Source: an uncultured Bacteroidota bacterium (GTDB lineage Bacteria > Bacteroidota > Bacteroidia > UKL13-3). Taken from it: DNA of 64,000 nucleotides. The stretch lies in assembly GCA_903883965.1 (NCBI GenBank), contig CAISCU010000054.1:81541-145540 (forward strand). The letters run 5' to 3'. Below, one piece after another: positions 23,218 to 33,062 of this stretch. Under the pieces are notes generated by a model that worked only from the letters and a program-made list of their open reading frames with translations, did not search any database and was not told where the DNA came from. The position numbers were made by a program, and so were the translations under genes. Each line of letters begins with the position of its first letter. Position 1 is the stretch's first letter.

Positions 23218-23979
23218 CTATTGAATGCTGAGTTGAATGTAATCCCAGAGTTGAATTCTTTGTAACAAAGCTTGCTCAGCAGCTATTTTAACTTCATTCC
23301 ATTTGCTTTGATCATCACCACACAAAGAGGCAGTCATTTCAATAGCTAAATTAGAATGGTGGGAACCATCTACTTCTATATGCCTTTCTAAATAATAGAT
23401 AAATTGGTCGAACTTACCTTGAAATTGCTGGTTAAATTCTTTTACCATGGAGATAAACATACCAGGTATTAAATCTTCTCTTCCAAAAGTAAACACCCCA
23501 GCTTTAACATGTGTAGGTGCAGTAAATGCTGTTGTTAAAGTATTGTTTACAAAAGGGAAAACAGCTTTTGGAATCAGCTTTTCCAATTGATTGAGATCAA
23601 ACTGATGATTGTTTAAATGGTCTATAAATGCTGCTATTACTGTTGTGTTTGCATGAACAGCTCGCATGGCATCAAGGTACATTTCAAAATGACTGGCCCT
23701 GAGACCTTCTAAGTTGATATCACTTTCTTCACCACATACAATCTCGTTGATTAAAAACCTGGTATTGGGTGTTCCAACTGGCTTCCAGGGTAACTGAACA
23801 CAAGTTAAATCAGACTGAAGCGACTTGAGCAAACTCATGAAATCCCAAACAGCAAACACATGGTGTTCCATAAAAACTTGAACATGTTCAATTTGTTTGA
23901 TGGCGCTATAAAGTGGGTGATTGAATAATTTTTCTCTTAAAGGAGCTAAATGTAAATTGATGTCTTGAATTGGATCCAT
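23218..23979 (-). CDS. DUF3050 domain protein (heme-oxygenase-like all-helical fold)
   Basis: 'VFMEHHVFAVWDFMSLLKSLQ...PVGTPNTRFLINEIVCGEESD...YYLERHIEVDGSHHSNLA' characteristic of DUF3050. Confidence 0.82.
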   Translation of the reverse strand: MDPIQDINLHLAPLREKLFNHPLYSAIKQIEHVQVFMEHHVFAVWDFMSLLKSLQSDLTCVQLPWKPVGTPNTRFLINEIVCGEESDINLEGLRASHFEMYLDAMRAVHANTTVIAAFIDHLNNHQFDLNQLEKLIPKAVFPFVNNTLTTAFTAPTHVKAGVFTFGREDLIPGMFISMVKEFNQQFQGKFDQFIYYLERHIEVDGSHHSNLAIEMTASLCGDDQSKWNEVKIAAEQALLQRIQLWDYIQLSIQ

Positions 23980-24010
23980 ATACGCTAAACAATTAAATGT
24001 TAAATTGTTT

Positions 24011-25348
24011 TTATCTATTAAACAACAATCTCATACCAGTTACGTCTGTTTGCATTTTTTTGTTTGCATAGACCAAATTTCCACTTACCAATGTATGCGT
24101 TATTTGAGCTGGAAATGTATGTCCTTCAAATGGACTCCATTTACATTTAGAATACAACTCATCTTTGATTACTTTGGTTTGAATTCCCGGATTTAAAATG
24201 GTTAAATCGGCGTAAAAACCTTCTCTTATAAATCCTCTTCTATCAATTTCAAAAAGCATGGCTAGATGATGAGCCATTTTTTCTACAATTTTCTCTAGGC
24301 TAATTTTACCCTGTTTGTACAAGTCAAACATTGCCAAATAGCTATGTTGAATCAGAGGTCCTCCACTAGGGCACTGAAAATAACTCCTCGATTTTTCTTC
24401 AGATGTATGAGGCGCATGGTCTGTGGCTATAACATCAATTCTATTGTCTATGATTGCTTGTAAAATTGCACTAGCATCATGCTTTGTTTTAATGGCTGGA
24501 TTCCATTTGATGAGGCTACCTAATTGTTCATAGTCTGCATCATTAAACCAAAGGTGATGAATACAAGCTTCGGCAGTAATTTTCTTTTGTAACAATGGAA
24601 TTTCATTGCTGAATAATTCCAATTCTTTGGCCGTGCTAATATGTAATACATGCAATCGGGTACCATATTTTTGAGCCATGTTAACTGCAAAAGAAGAAGA
24701 GGCATAACAGGCTGCTTCACTTCTGATGAGTGGATGAAATTTCATTGGTAGATCTTTACCAAATTCGGCCTTGTATTGTTTGGCATTTTGAGCAATTATA
24801 TGGTCATCTTCGCAATGTGTCGCAATTAGGCTGCCGCATTGGCTAAAGATAGCTTCAATTGCTTTGGGGTCATCCACCAACATATCACCGGTGCTAGAAC
24901 CCATGAATATTTTAACCCCACAAATTTGACGGTCATTTACCCTCAAAATCTGCTCTAAATTGTGCGCAGTTGCTCCCAAATAAAAGCTATAATTGGCAGC
25001 AGAAACCTGTGCCGCTCTTTGGTATTTTTCTTCTAATAAATCTAGGGTTGTTGCGGGTGGTAAAGTATTGGGCATTTCCATAAAAGTTGTTACACCTCCA
25101 GCTACTGCAGCCCTAGATTCGGTTTGAATATCCGCTTTGTGAGTCAATCCTGGCTCTCTGAAATGAACTTGGTCGTCTATAGCTCCAGGTAATAAATAGG
25201 AACCTTCTGCATCTATTACTATATCAGCAGGCATTGAGATGCCCTGTTTTTCAATCTTTTCTATAAATTGTCCTTTGATCAAGACATCTGCAAAGTATTG
25301 CTCGCCTTCATTCACCAATTTGGCATTTTTGATTAAAATTTTATTCAT
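24011..25348 (-). CDS. pyrC: Dihydroorotase (class I amidohydrolase)
   Basis: LPGAIDDQVHFREPGLTHKADIQTESRAAVAGGVTTFMEMPNT; DVIATDHAPHTSEEK. Confidence 0.93.
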   Translation of the reverse strand: MNKILIKNAKLVNEGEQYFADVLIKGQFIEKIEKQGISMPADIVIDAEGSYLLPGAIDDQVHFREPGLTHKADIQTESRAAVAGGVTTFMEMPNTLPPATTLDLLEEKYQRAAQVSAANYSFYLGATAHNLEQILRVNDRQICGVKIFMGSSTGDMLVDDPKAIEAIFSQCGSLIATHCEDDHIIAQNAKQYKAEFGKDLPMKFHPLIRSEAACYASSSFAVNMAQKYGTRLHVLHISTAKELELFSNEIPLLQKKITAEACIHHLWFNDADYEQLGSLIKWNPAIKTKHDASAILQAIIDNRIDVIATDHAPHTSEEKSRSYFQCPSGGPLIQHSYLAMFDLYKQGKISLEKIVEKMAHHLAMLFEIDRRGFIREGFYADLTILNPGIQTKVIKDELYSKCKWSPFEGHTFPAQITHTLVSGNLVYANKKMQTDVTGMRLLFNR

Positions 25349-25352
25349 GATA

Positions 25353-25360
25353 CAAAGGTA
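25353..25360 (-). promoter_or_regulatory. Candidate -7 box (TACCTTTG on minus strand) immediately upstream of the dihydroorotase start
   Basis: CAAAGGTA on plus = TACCTTTG on minus, 4 nt from the start codon (25348). Confidence 0.4.
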
Positions 25361-25392
25361 CTAAACAAGCCTATCTAAAGCATATAAAAATG

Positions 25393-25400
25393 TATATTTG
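25393..25400 (+). promoter_or_regulatory. Candidate -7 box TATATTTG immediately upstream of lhgO
   Basis: TAnnTTTG ending 5 nt before the ATG at 25406. Confidence 0.4.
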
Positions 25401-25405
25401 TACCA

Positions 25406-26611
25406 ATGAAAAAATATGATTTCACCATTATTGGAGCAGGTATAGTAGGTCTTTCAACAGCCTATCAGCTGCTTCGTAAAAATCCTCTGTTAAAAATTTT
25501 AATTCTAGAAAAGGAAAATGCAGTAGCCAAACACCAAACAGGCCATAACAGCGGTGTCATCCATTCTGGAATTTATTATAAACCTGGGAGTTTAAAGGCA
25601 GAAAACTGTATCAATGGGTACAAATCCTTGATTGAATTTTGTGATTCCTACGGAATTCCATACGAATTATGTGGTAAAATCATTGTTGCAACCAATCAGA
25701 ACGAATTACCTGAACTCAACAAATTGTACCAAAGAGGGCTTGAAAATGGCTTGGATCAGATTAAATTACTCAATCAAGCACAAACCAAAGAAATAGAACC
25801 CAATGTAAATGCCATCCAGTCTATTCAGGTTCCATATACCGGAATTATTAGCTACACAGCTGTTTGCAATCAATTGCAGCAAATCATTACAGAACAAGGC
25901 TGCCAAGTGATGTTCAATGAAAAAGTGAACAATATTGAAGAAAAAGGACACCTTGCGTTTATTCATACCGATACTGGCATATTTGAAACCAAACACTACA
26001 TCAATTGTGCAGGTTTGTATAGCGATAAAATTGCACAATTAACTAGCCCTCAACTAGACACAAGAATCATTCCATTTAGGGGAGAATATTATTTAATTAG
26101 ACCTGAAAAGCAAGCACTTGTAAATCATTTGATATACCCTGTACCTGACCCTAATTTCCCATTTTTAGGAGTACATTTTACTCGAATGATCAACGGTCAT
26201 ATTGAAGCTGGCCCAAATGCTGTATTTGCTTTTAAAAGAGAAGGGTACCAAATGGCAGATGTTGATGCAAAAGAAATGTTAGAATCATTGACTTGGCCTG
26301 GTTTTCAGCTAGTCATGAAAAAGTATTGGAAAACAGGTATGGGAGAGTTTTACCGAAGTTTTTCAAAAAAAGCCTTCACCAATGCACTGCAAAAACTCAT
26401 TCCTGACATTACCGAAGATGATTTGGTACCAGCAGGATCAGGTGTAAGGGCTCAAGCATGCGACAGAATGGGAGGTTTGTTGGATGATTTTAAAATCATT
26501 GAAAACAACAGAGGGATTCATTTATTGAATGCGCCATCGCCAGCAGCAACATCAAGCCTTTCAATAGGCAATACACTATCTGACATTGCGTTAAAAAGAA
26601 TAGAATGGTAA
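25406..26611 (+). CDS. lhgO: L-2-hydroxyglutarate oxidase
   Basis: YDFTIIGAGIVGLSTAYQLL; HQTGHNSGVIHSGIYYKPGSLKA; AGSGVRAQACDRMGGLLDDF. Confidence 0.96.
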   Translation: MKKYDFTIIGAGIVGLSTAYQLLRKNPLLKILILEKENAVAKHQTGHNSGVIHSGIYYKPGSLKAENCINGYKSLIEFCDSYGIPYELCGKIIVATNQNELPELNKLYQRGLENGLDQIKLLNQAQTKEIEPNVNAIQSIQVPYTGIISYTAVCNQLQQIITEQGCQVMFNEKVNNIEEKGHLAFIHTDTGIFETKHYINCAGLYSDKIAQLTSPQLDTRIIPFRGEYYLIRPEKQALVNHLIYPVPDPNFPFLGVHFTRMINGHIEAGPNAVFAFKREGYQMADVDAKEMLESLTWPGFQLVMKKYWKTGMGEFYRSFSKKAFTNALQKLIPDITEDDLVPAGSGVRAQACDRMGGLLDDFKIIENNRGIHLLNAPSPAATSSLSIGNTLSDIALKRIEW

Positions 26612-27015
26612 GTGCCAGTACACAAATTAGAGTGAGGTATGCAGAAACAGACCAAATGGGTTATGTTTATTATGGCAACTATGCGCAATATTTTGAAGTA
26701 GCCCGAGTAGAACTTCTAAGAAGTATGGGTATGAGCTACAAAGGATTAGAAGATTCTGGTATCATGATGCCAGTAATCAGTATGTCATCTAAATACTTAA
26801 AACCTGCCAAATACGATGATTTGTTAACCATTCAAACAAGTATCAAAACAAAACCACAAATTAGGTGTAAATTCGAGTACGAAATTTTCAATGAAATTGG
26901 CGAAATGTTGCACCAAGGAGAAACGACATTGGTATTTGTAGATATCAAAACTAACAGGCCTGTGAGCTACCCTGCACAAATTGCTGCCAAATTTGACCCT
27001 TATTTTCAATCTTAA
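26605..27015 (+). CDS. Acyl-CoA thioesterase, YbgC/4-HBT family
   Basis: IRVRYAETDQMGYVYYGNYAQYFEVARVELLRSMG. Confidence 0.95.
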   Translation: MVSASTQIRVRYAETDQMGYVYYGNYAQYFEVARVELLRSMGMSYKGLEDSGIMMPVISMSSKYLKPAKYDDLLTIQTSIKTKPQIRCKFEYEIFNEIGEMLHQGETTLVFVDIKTNRPVSYPAQIAAKFDPYFQS

Positions 27016-27018
27016 AAT

Positions 27019-28035
27019 TTGAAACAACCTGCTAACATATTTCACAAGCCATTGAAATGGTTTTACAAAACCTTTTCAGAGATGTCTATGCCTGGTATAC
27101 AAGGTGTAAGCATATTTGCAATATTTGAATTTTTTGTTCGTAAAATTAGTAACAGCGATCTCAATACACGAGCATCGGCCTTGTCATTTACTTTTTTCTT
27201 GGCTTTGTTTCCAACCACCATTTTTTTCTTTACCTTAATTGCTTATCTACCACTAAACTATTCTCACGACGATATCTTATTTTTTGTTCAAGAGGCCATT
27301 CCAGTAAATGTGTATGAAACCATAAAAGAAACCTTAGAAGACATTCTTAAAAACCAAAGGGGAGGATTGCTTTCTATTGGATTTTTATCTGCCATCTATT
27401 TCTCAACCAATGGATTTCATAGTTTAATGGTTCAGCTAAACAAGTACAGCCATTCTAAAGAAACCCGAAGTTTCTGGAGGCAAAGAATGGTTGCGATTGT
27501 TTTGGCAATTATTATTACCTTACTCATTATTATTTCTGTTTTAACCTTAACTGGTGGAACTATTTTAATCAGTTACCTCGAAAAAGTGAAATATTTTCCG
27601 TCAAAAGTGGTTCCTTTTCTATTGTCAGGGTTTAACTTGTTAATTGTTTGGCTAATTGTGGTTGGCATTGTGGGTTCAATCTATTTTTTTGCACCAGCAA
27701 AACAACGCAAATGGCGTTTTTTCTCAGCAGGAGCAGTTTTTGCTAGTATTGTTATTTTACTAACAACTTATGGGTTTTCTCAGTATGTAAACCATTTCAA
27801 TTCATACAATAAAGTATATGGTTCTATTGGTGTTTTAATCGTCATTATGATGCTCATTTACATCAATACCTTTATTTTGTTGTTGGGGTACGAGTTTAAC
27901 ATTGCCTTGTTATTGGCAAAAGAACAAGAGGATAAGAACAAAGCCAGAAAAAACAAGGAAAACAAAATCATTTACCTCGAAACTGAATCGCAAAAAAAAG
28001 GGTTATCAAGTGAGCACTTGCCTCGTACCAACTAA
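27019..28035 (+). CDS. YihY/virulence factor BrkB family membrane protein
   Basis: 'TRASALSFTFFLALFPTTIFFFTLIAYLP...YGSIGVLIVIMMLIYINTFILLLGYEFN'; TTG start or internal ATG. Confidence 0.92.
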   Translation: MKQPANIFHKPLKWFYKTFSEMSMPGIQGVSIFAIFEFFVRKISNSDLNTRASALSFTFFLALFPTTIFFFTLIAYLPLNYSHDDILFFVQEAIPVNVYETIKETLEDILKNQRGGLLSIGFLSAIYFSTNGFHSLMVQLNKYSHSKETRSFWRQRMVAIVLAIIITLLIIISVLTLTGGTILISYLEKVKYFPSKVVPFLLSGFNLLIVWLIVVGIVGSIYFFAPAKQRKWRFFSAGAVFASIVILLTTYGFSQYVNHFNSYNKVYGSIGVLIVIMMLIYINTFILLLGYEFNIALLLAKEQEDKNKARKNKENKIIYLETESQKKGLSSEHLPRTN

Positions 28036-28241
28036 TTGGTTTTAGTTCAATGTTTTGCCAATTTAGAACCTTTGAAATCAAGAAAATTAGTGAGACAACT
28101 GCTCAATCAGTCATAAAAACTATACAATAACCAATACAATTTGCAGTTAAAAGGTGTACATTTTAAGCTAATTAATCTAGAAATTGTGGATTACAGCAAC
28201 AAATTAAAACTTAGTTTCGCTGTTTGAGATAGCGTAGGCAG

Positions 28242-30914
28242 ATGGAAGAAATAAACGAAGAAAACAAGGAAAGCAGACAAGAATACCATGTAACCGCAGT
28301 TAACGGACTGTATGAAAATTGGTTTTTAGATTATGCCTCATATGTGATTTTAGAAAGGGCAGTTCCTGCTATTGATGATGGACTTAAACCTGTTCAGCGT
28401 AGAATTTTACATGCTATGCGAGACATGGATGATGGTCGTTTTAACAAGGTAGCTAATGTAATTGGGCAAACAATGCAATACCATCCACATGGTGATGCAG
28501 CCATTGGTGATGCAATGGTAAATTTGGGACAAAAGGATTTACTCATAGAAACCCAAGGAAACTGGGGAGATGTGCGCACAGGTGACTCAGCGGCTGCTCC
28601 CAGATATATAGAAGCAAGACTTTCCAAATTTGCATTGGAGGTAGCATTTAACAAACAAACCACTGTTTGGCAAAACTCTTACGATGGTAGAAAGAAAGAG
28701 CCTGTTTCTTTACCCATGAAATTTCCATTATTGTTGGCGCAAGGAGTGGAAGGGATTGCTGTTGGTTTAGCAACCAAAGTTTTGCCCCACAATTTTATTG
28801 AATTGTTGCAAGCCAGTATCGACCATCTAAAAGGAAAAAAGTTTGAATTGTATCCTGATTTTGCCACTTGTGGATTAATAGATGTTTCCAATTACAACCA
28901 AGGAAAAAAAGGAGGCAAAGTAAGAGTTAGAGCCCGAATAGAAGAATCTGATAAGAAAACATTACTCATCAAAGATGTACCTTACGGGGTAACTACCAAT
29001 CAATTGATAGACTCTATTATTAAAGCCAATGATTCGGGTAAAATCAAAATTAAAAAAGTAATAGACAATACGGCCAAAGACGTTGAGGTTGAAATACAAT
29101 TGGCTCCAGGTGTATCACCAGATAAAACCATTGATGCGTTGTATGCCTTTACTGATTGTGAGGTAAGTATATCGCCAAATGCATGTGTAATTGTTGACAA
29201 TAAGCCCATATTTATAGGTGTTGAAGAATTATTAAAGCTTTCTACTGAGCGCACCAAAGAGTTACTCAAACAAGAACTTGAAATTAAAATGAATGAATTG
29301 GAGGCTTCTTGGCATGCCAGTTCATTAGAAAAAATATTCATTGAAAAGCGTATTTACCGCGATATTGAAGAATGTGAAACATTTGAAGATGTAATAGATA
29401 CCATTTGGAGGGGCATGAACAAGTTTCGCAAATTGTTTAGACGAGACTTAACAGAAGATGACATTCTAAAACTCACTGAAATTAAGATCAAGCGTATATC
29501 AAAATACGATGCTTTCAAAGCCGATGAATACATTAAAGGGCTTGAAAACCAATTGGAACAAGTAAAGAATGACTTAGAAAATTTAAAACAATATGCCATT
29601 CGTTATTTTGAAAACCTTCTTAAAAAATACAGCAAAGGCAAAGAACGCAAAACTGAAATCAAAACTTTCGATACTATTGATTCAAAAACAGTAGCCATTG
29701 CCAACCAAAAATTGTATGTAAATAGAGCTGAAGGCTTTGTGGGCTATGGATTAAAAAAGGATGAATTTGTTGTTGATTGCTCAGATATAGACGACATTAT
29801 TGTATTCAGAAGAGATGGTAAAATGTTGGTGAGTAAGGTGCAAGAAAAGGCATTTATGGGCAAAGACATCATTCATGTAGATGTTTTTAGAAAAAATGAT
29901 GAACGCAGAACCTATAACCTAATTTACCTTGATGGTAAAACAAAAACCAGCTATGCAAAACGTTTTCCAGTGACCGGAATTACACGTGACAAAGAATACG
30001 ATTTAACCCAAGGTACAGCCAATTCTAGAATATTGTATTTTTCAGCAAACCCTTCAGGAGAAGCTGAAATTGTGGCTGTTACTTTAAGTCCATTGAGCCA
30101 TGCCAGAAAACTTTCATTTGATTTTGACTTTAGCACGTTGGCTATAAAAGGCAGAGGAGTGCAAGGAAATATTTTGAGCAAGTATTTGGTAAAAACAATC
30201 AAATTGAAACAAAAGGGAATCTCTACTTTAGGAGGTATTGATATTTGGTTCGATTGGGCTATTGGTAGACTCAATGTCAATGAACATGGCAGTTATTTAG
30301 GGAATTTTTCAGGTGAAGATTTAATTCTGTCAATTTTCAAAGATGGTAATTATGAATTGACCAATTTTGATTTATCGAACCATTTCGATTATGAACAATT
30401 GCTTTTGATAGTGAAATTTAGAGCAGATAGGGCACTGAGTTGCATTTATTTTGATGGCAAAGCTAAACAAAATTACCTCAAACGCTTTTTAATAGAAACC
30501 CAAACGCTCAATAAAAAATTCTTATTTATCAGTGAAGAAAAGGGTTCTAATGTTGTATTTGTAAGCGACCACAAAGAACCCAAAATTAAAGTGATAACAG
30601 GCAAAGGTAAAGCTGCTCAAGAGGAAGAATTGGTATTATCAGAACAAATTGAAGTAAAAGGATGGAAGTCTATAGGCAATAAATTTACAACTAAAGATTT
30701 GGTTAAAATTGAGTTGATCAGTTCTGAAGAAATTGAAGAAATTATGCCAATTGCCGACGAAAACGAGCCTAATTTAACGGAAGATTTATTCAAAGAAGAA
30801 GAAGAAAAAATCAAGAAACTGCTTGCCGATGACGAAGATGTGTTCGACAAAAAAAACAATTCAACTAAAAAACCAAAACCAGAAAATCCGACCGATCAAC
30901 CTAAATTGTTCTAA
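28242..30914 (+). CDS. parC: DNA topoisomerase IV subunit A
   Basis: 'ASYVILERAVPAIDDGLKPVQRRILHAMRDMDDGRFNKVANVIGQTMQYHPHGDAAIGDAMV...APRYIEARL'; Bacteroidota-type parC with acidic C-terminal tail. Confidence 0.96.
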   Translation: MEEINEENKESRQEYHVTAVNGLYENWFLDYASYVILERAVPAIDDGLKPVQRRILHAMRDMDDGRFNKVANVIGQTMQYHPHGDAAIGDAMVNLGQKDLLIETQGNWGDVRTGDSAAAPRYIEARLSKFALEVAFNKQTTVWQNSYDGRKKEPVSLPMKFPLLLAQGVEGIAVGLATKVLPHNFIELLQASIDHLKGKKFELYPDFATCGLIDVSNYNQGKKGGKVRVRARIEESDKKTLLIKDVPYGVTTNQLIDSIIKANDSGKIKIKKVIDNTAKDVEVEIQLAPGVSPDKTIDALYAFTDCEVSISPNACVIVDNKPIFIGVEELLKLSTERTKELLKQELEIKMNELEASWHASSLEKIFIEKRIYRDIEECETFEDVIDTIWRGMNKFRKLFRRDLTEDDILKLTEIKIKRISKYDAFKADEYIKGLENQLEQVKNDLENLKQYAIRYFENLLKKYSKGKERKTEIKTFDTIDSKTVAIANQKLYVNRAEGFVGYGLKKDEFVVDCSDIDDIIVFRRDGKMLVSKVQEKAFMGKDIIHVDVFRKNDERRTYNLIYLDGKTKTSYAKRFPVTGITRDKEYDLTQGTANSRILYFSANPSGEAEIVAVTLSPLSHARKLSFDFDFSTLAIKGRGVQGNILSKYLVKTIKLKQKGISTLGGIDIWFDWAIGRLNVNEHGSYLGNFSGEDLILSIFKDGNYELTNFDLSNHFDYEQLLLIVKFRADRALSCIYFDGKAKQNYLKRFLIETQTLNKKFLFISEEKGSNVVFVSDHKEPKIKVITGKGKAAQEEELVLSEQIEVKGWKSIGNKFTTKDLVKIELISSEEIEEIMPIADENEPNLTEDLFKEEEEKIKKLLADDEDVFDKKNNSTKKPKPENPTDQPKLF

Positions 30915-31648
30915 TTAGAAGTTTTGATAAATTTTGATTGAAAACGTACTCCTTTGTCGGAATACAATTCAACGAAATAAGCACCTTCAGCAATTGATTG
31001 GAGGTTGAGTATGCATTGTTTACCTTGATTTTTTAATGGATTGCTTACAATTGTAGTTTCACCCAAAATGTTTGTCAATTTAGCGTATTGGATTGTATGG
31101 TTTTGAGGCAAAGTGAACTCAATTTCGTGGTTAGCTGGATTTGGAAAAGCTTGCACTTTGAATGCTGTTATTTGATTGATTCCACTGGGCATAACCACTT
31201 TAAAGTCGATGGTACTTTGGTCTAATTTTTCTAATTGATTAGAAAGTCCTTTGATTTTAAAATAAGTATACACCTTCACTAAAATAGCCCAAGTTTGCAC
31301 GTCTTTTTCGGTTGCAACACCATAAATTCTTGCACAACCTCTGGCACCACCAGCCCAAGTCATATTGGGTGAATTGGTTTCATATGCAAATCCAGGAGGG
31401 TAATTTTCAATAGACAATACCACAGCTGAATCTACAGTAACATTGTACATGGTTCCACCAATATCCAAAACACTGTCTTTAGGAACCAATAATGAAATTA
31501 CCTGACTGTATGGTTCTCCAACAGTAGCATCGGCCAAGCGGGTAGGAGAAACCCCAGGTACTACCATTGTTTGGTCAGGTGTACATTGGGCATTCAGGTT
31601 CAATTGACTAAAAAATACAATTGTTAAAAAGCTTATTATATATTTCAT
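30911..31648 (-). CDS. T9SS type A sorting domain-containing secreted protein
   Basis: Signal peptide; C-terminal 'VQAFPNPANHEIEFTLPQNHTIQYAKLTNILGETT...GAYFVELYSDKGVRFQSKFIK'. Confidence 0.9.
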   Translation of the reverse strand: MKYIISFLTIVFFSQLNLNAQCTPDQTMVVPGVSPTRLADATVGEPYSQVISLLVPKDSVLDIGGTMYNVTVDSAVVLSIENYPPGFAYETNSPNMTWAGGARGCARIYGVATEKDVQTWAILVKVYTYFKIKGLSNQLEKLDQSTIDFKVVMPSGINQITAFKVQAFPNPANHEIEFTLPQNHTIQYAKLTNILGETTIVSNPLKNQGKQCILNLQSIAEGAYFVELYSDKGVRFQSKFIKTSN

Positions 31649-31719
31649 TGGTGTAAATATTGCTATTCGAATGTAACTGATTAAATTAAAATTACTGTAT
31701 ACATTTACAATTCTATTGT

Positions 31720-32163
31720 TTAAGATTTGGTAAATATGGCATAAACATAATAGAGCATGAGACCAAAGCCTATAGAAAAAGGAAGCAATGCAAACATTTT
31801 TAATTCTTCAAAGTAAAACTCAGATACCATCCACCAAGCATTTGCCGTAATCCAGCAAAATACCGCCATACTTGAAATTCTTTGGAATAAATCTTTGCTA
31901 CTTTTTAGAACAAAATAAAAAGCAAAAGTCAACGTAGGCACAACCATCAATAAACCCATTGTTTTGAAATTGAGCATCCAACAAGCATCTTTAATGAGCC
32001 AAAGCAATACGTGGAAATTCTCTAAATGAAACCTCGATAACAAGTTCTTATTTGTTGGATTTACCATTGTATAACTAACTGAATCAGAGCAATAATCACA
32101 TTCCTGACCATTTTCAAGTATTTGTTTTCCTTCACACAATGCACAAACATAACCGCAACTCAT
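31720..32163 (-). CDS. Small membrane protein with N-terminal zinc-ribbon-like CxxC pairs
   Basis: CGYVCALCEGKQILENGQECDYCSD followed by four hydrophobic helices; abuts miaA. Confidence 0.6.
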   Translation of the reverse strand: MSCGYVCALCEGKQILENGQECDYCSDSVSYTMVNPTNKNLLSRFHLENFHVLLWLIKDACWMLNFKTMGLLMVVPTLTFAFYFVLKSSKDLFQRISSMAVFCWITANAWWMVSEFYFEELKMFALLPFSIGFGLMLYYVYAIFTKS

Positions 32164-33062
32164 GTTATAACTTTTAAACAGGTTTCTAGCATCTGTTCAG
32201 TTTCAAGGCTGGCATCGAGCCAGATAATATGCAGACCTTCGCGTTCCATTTTTCTAAAATAAGTCATTTGTCTTTTGGCAAATTTTCGAATGTCAATATA
32301 CAGTAGGTTTTTCATTTCTTCAAAATCCAATTCTTGATACAAGTACCTTACAATGTATTTGTACTCTAGTCCCAATCTTTTTAACCTTTCGGGATTGACA
32401 CCTGATTGAAGAAGAGACTCAACTTCTGCAAGCATTCCTTCTTGAAAACGGCTATTGAGACGGTCTTGAATTCTTTTCCAGCGGAGCTCTGTGTTTAAAT
32501 TTAAACCAAATACAATCGGCTTAAATGGCTCTATTTTTAAGGGTTTTGCCTTGTAATGATTGTGTTCAATTCTTCGAATCAATTGATATCGGTTTAGCTC
32601 TTTCATTGCTAACTCAACCGGCTGTTGATTGGCCAATTCTTTTAATTCATTAGATGTCAATCCTTCTAAAAAGGCTCTATGTGTTTTGTCAACAGCCGCA
32701 TCAAACAAATCAAATGGTTTCAGCATTGATTCAATGTACAAGCCCGATCCTCCACATATTACAGGCATTTTACTGCTTGATACAATTTCTTGTTTAACTA
32801 CCTGATGCGCTTTGATAAAATCAACCAAGGTAAATTCTATTTCCAATGTACAACAATCAATGAGCCGGTAAGGAATTGTTTTGTTTTCAAATTGGTATGC
32901 TGCTAAATCTTTTCCGCTTCCTATATTGAGTTCTTTGTATACTTGACGAGAATCGGCAGAAATTACCATCGAGTTAAAATGAGCAGCCAATTGAACGGCC
33001 AATTTGGTTTTTCCTGAAGCCGTTGGTCCTAAAATTAAAACAGAATCAAATAGCTGTTTCAT
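32160..33062 (-). CDS. miaA: tRNA dimethylallyltransferase
   Basis: LILGPTASGKTKLAVQLA, ISADSRQVYKELNIGSGKD, VICGGSGLYIESML. Confidence 0.98.
   Translation of the reverse strand: MKQLFDSVLILGPTASGKTKLAVQLAAHFNSMVISADSRQVYKELNIGSGKDLAAYQFENKTIPYRLIDCCTLEIEFTLVDFIKAHQVVKQEIVSSSKMPVICGGSGLYIESMLKPFDLFDAAVDKTHRAFLEGLTSNELKELANQQPVELAMKELNRYQLIRRIEHNHYKAKPLKIEPFKPIVFGLNLNTELRWKRIQDRLNSRFQEGMLAEVESLLQSGVNPERLKRLGLEYKYIVRYLYQELDFEEMKNLLYIDIRKFAKRQMTYFRKMEREGLHIIWLDASLETEQMLETCLKVIT

Noticed and set aside
28394-30859. Multiple minus-strand ORFs antisense to parC (28394-28663, 28679-28891, 29000-29341, 29354-29599, 29951-30280, 30617-30859)
   Set aside because: Shadow ORFs of a highly conserved coding gene with Ser/Asn/Ile-rich nonsense composition and no recognisable motifs.
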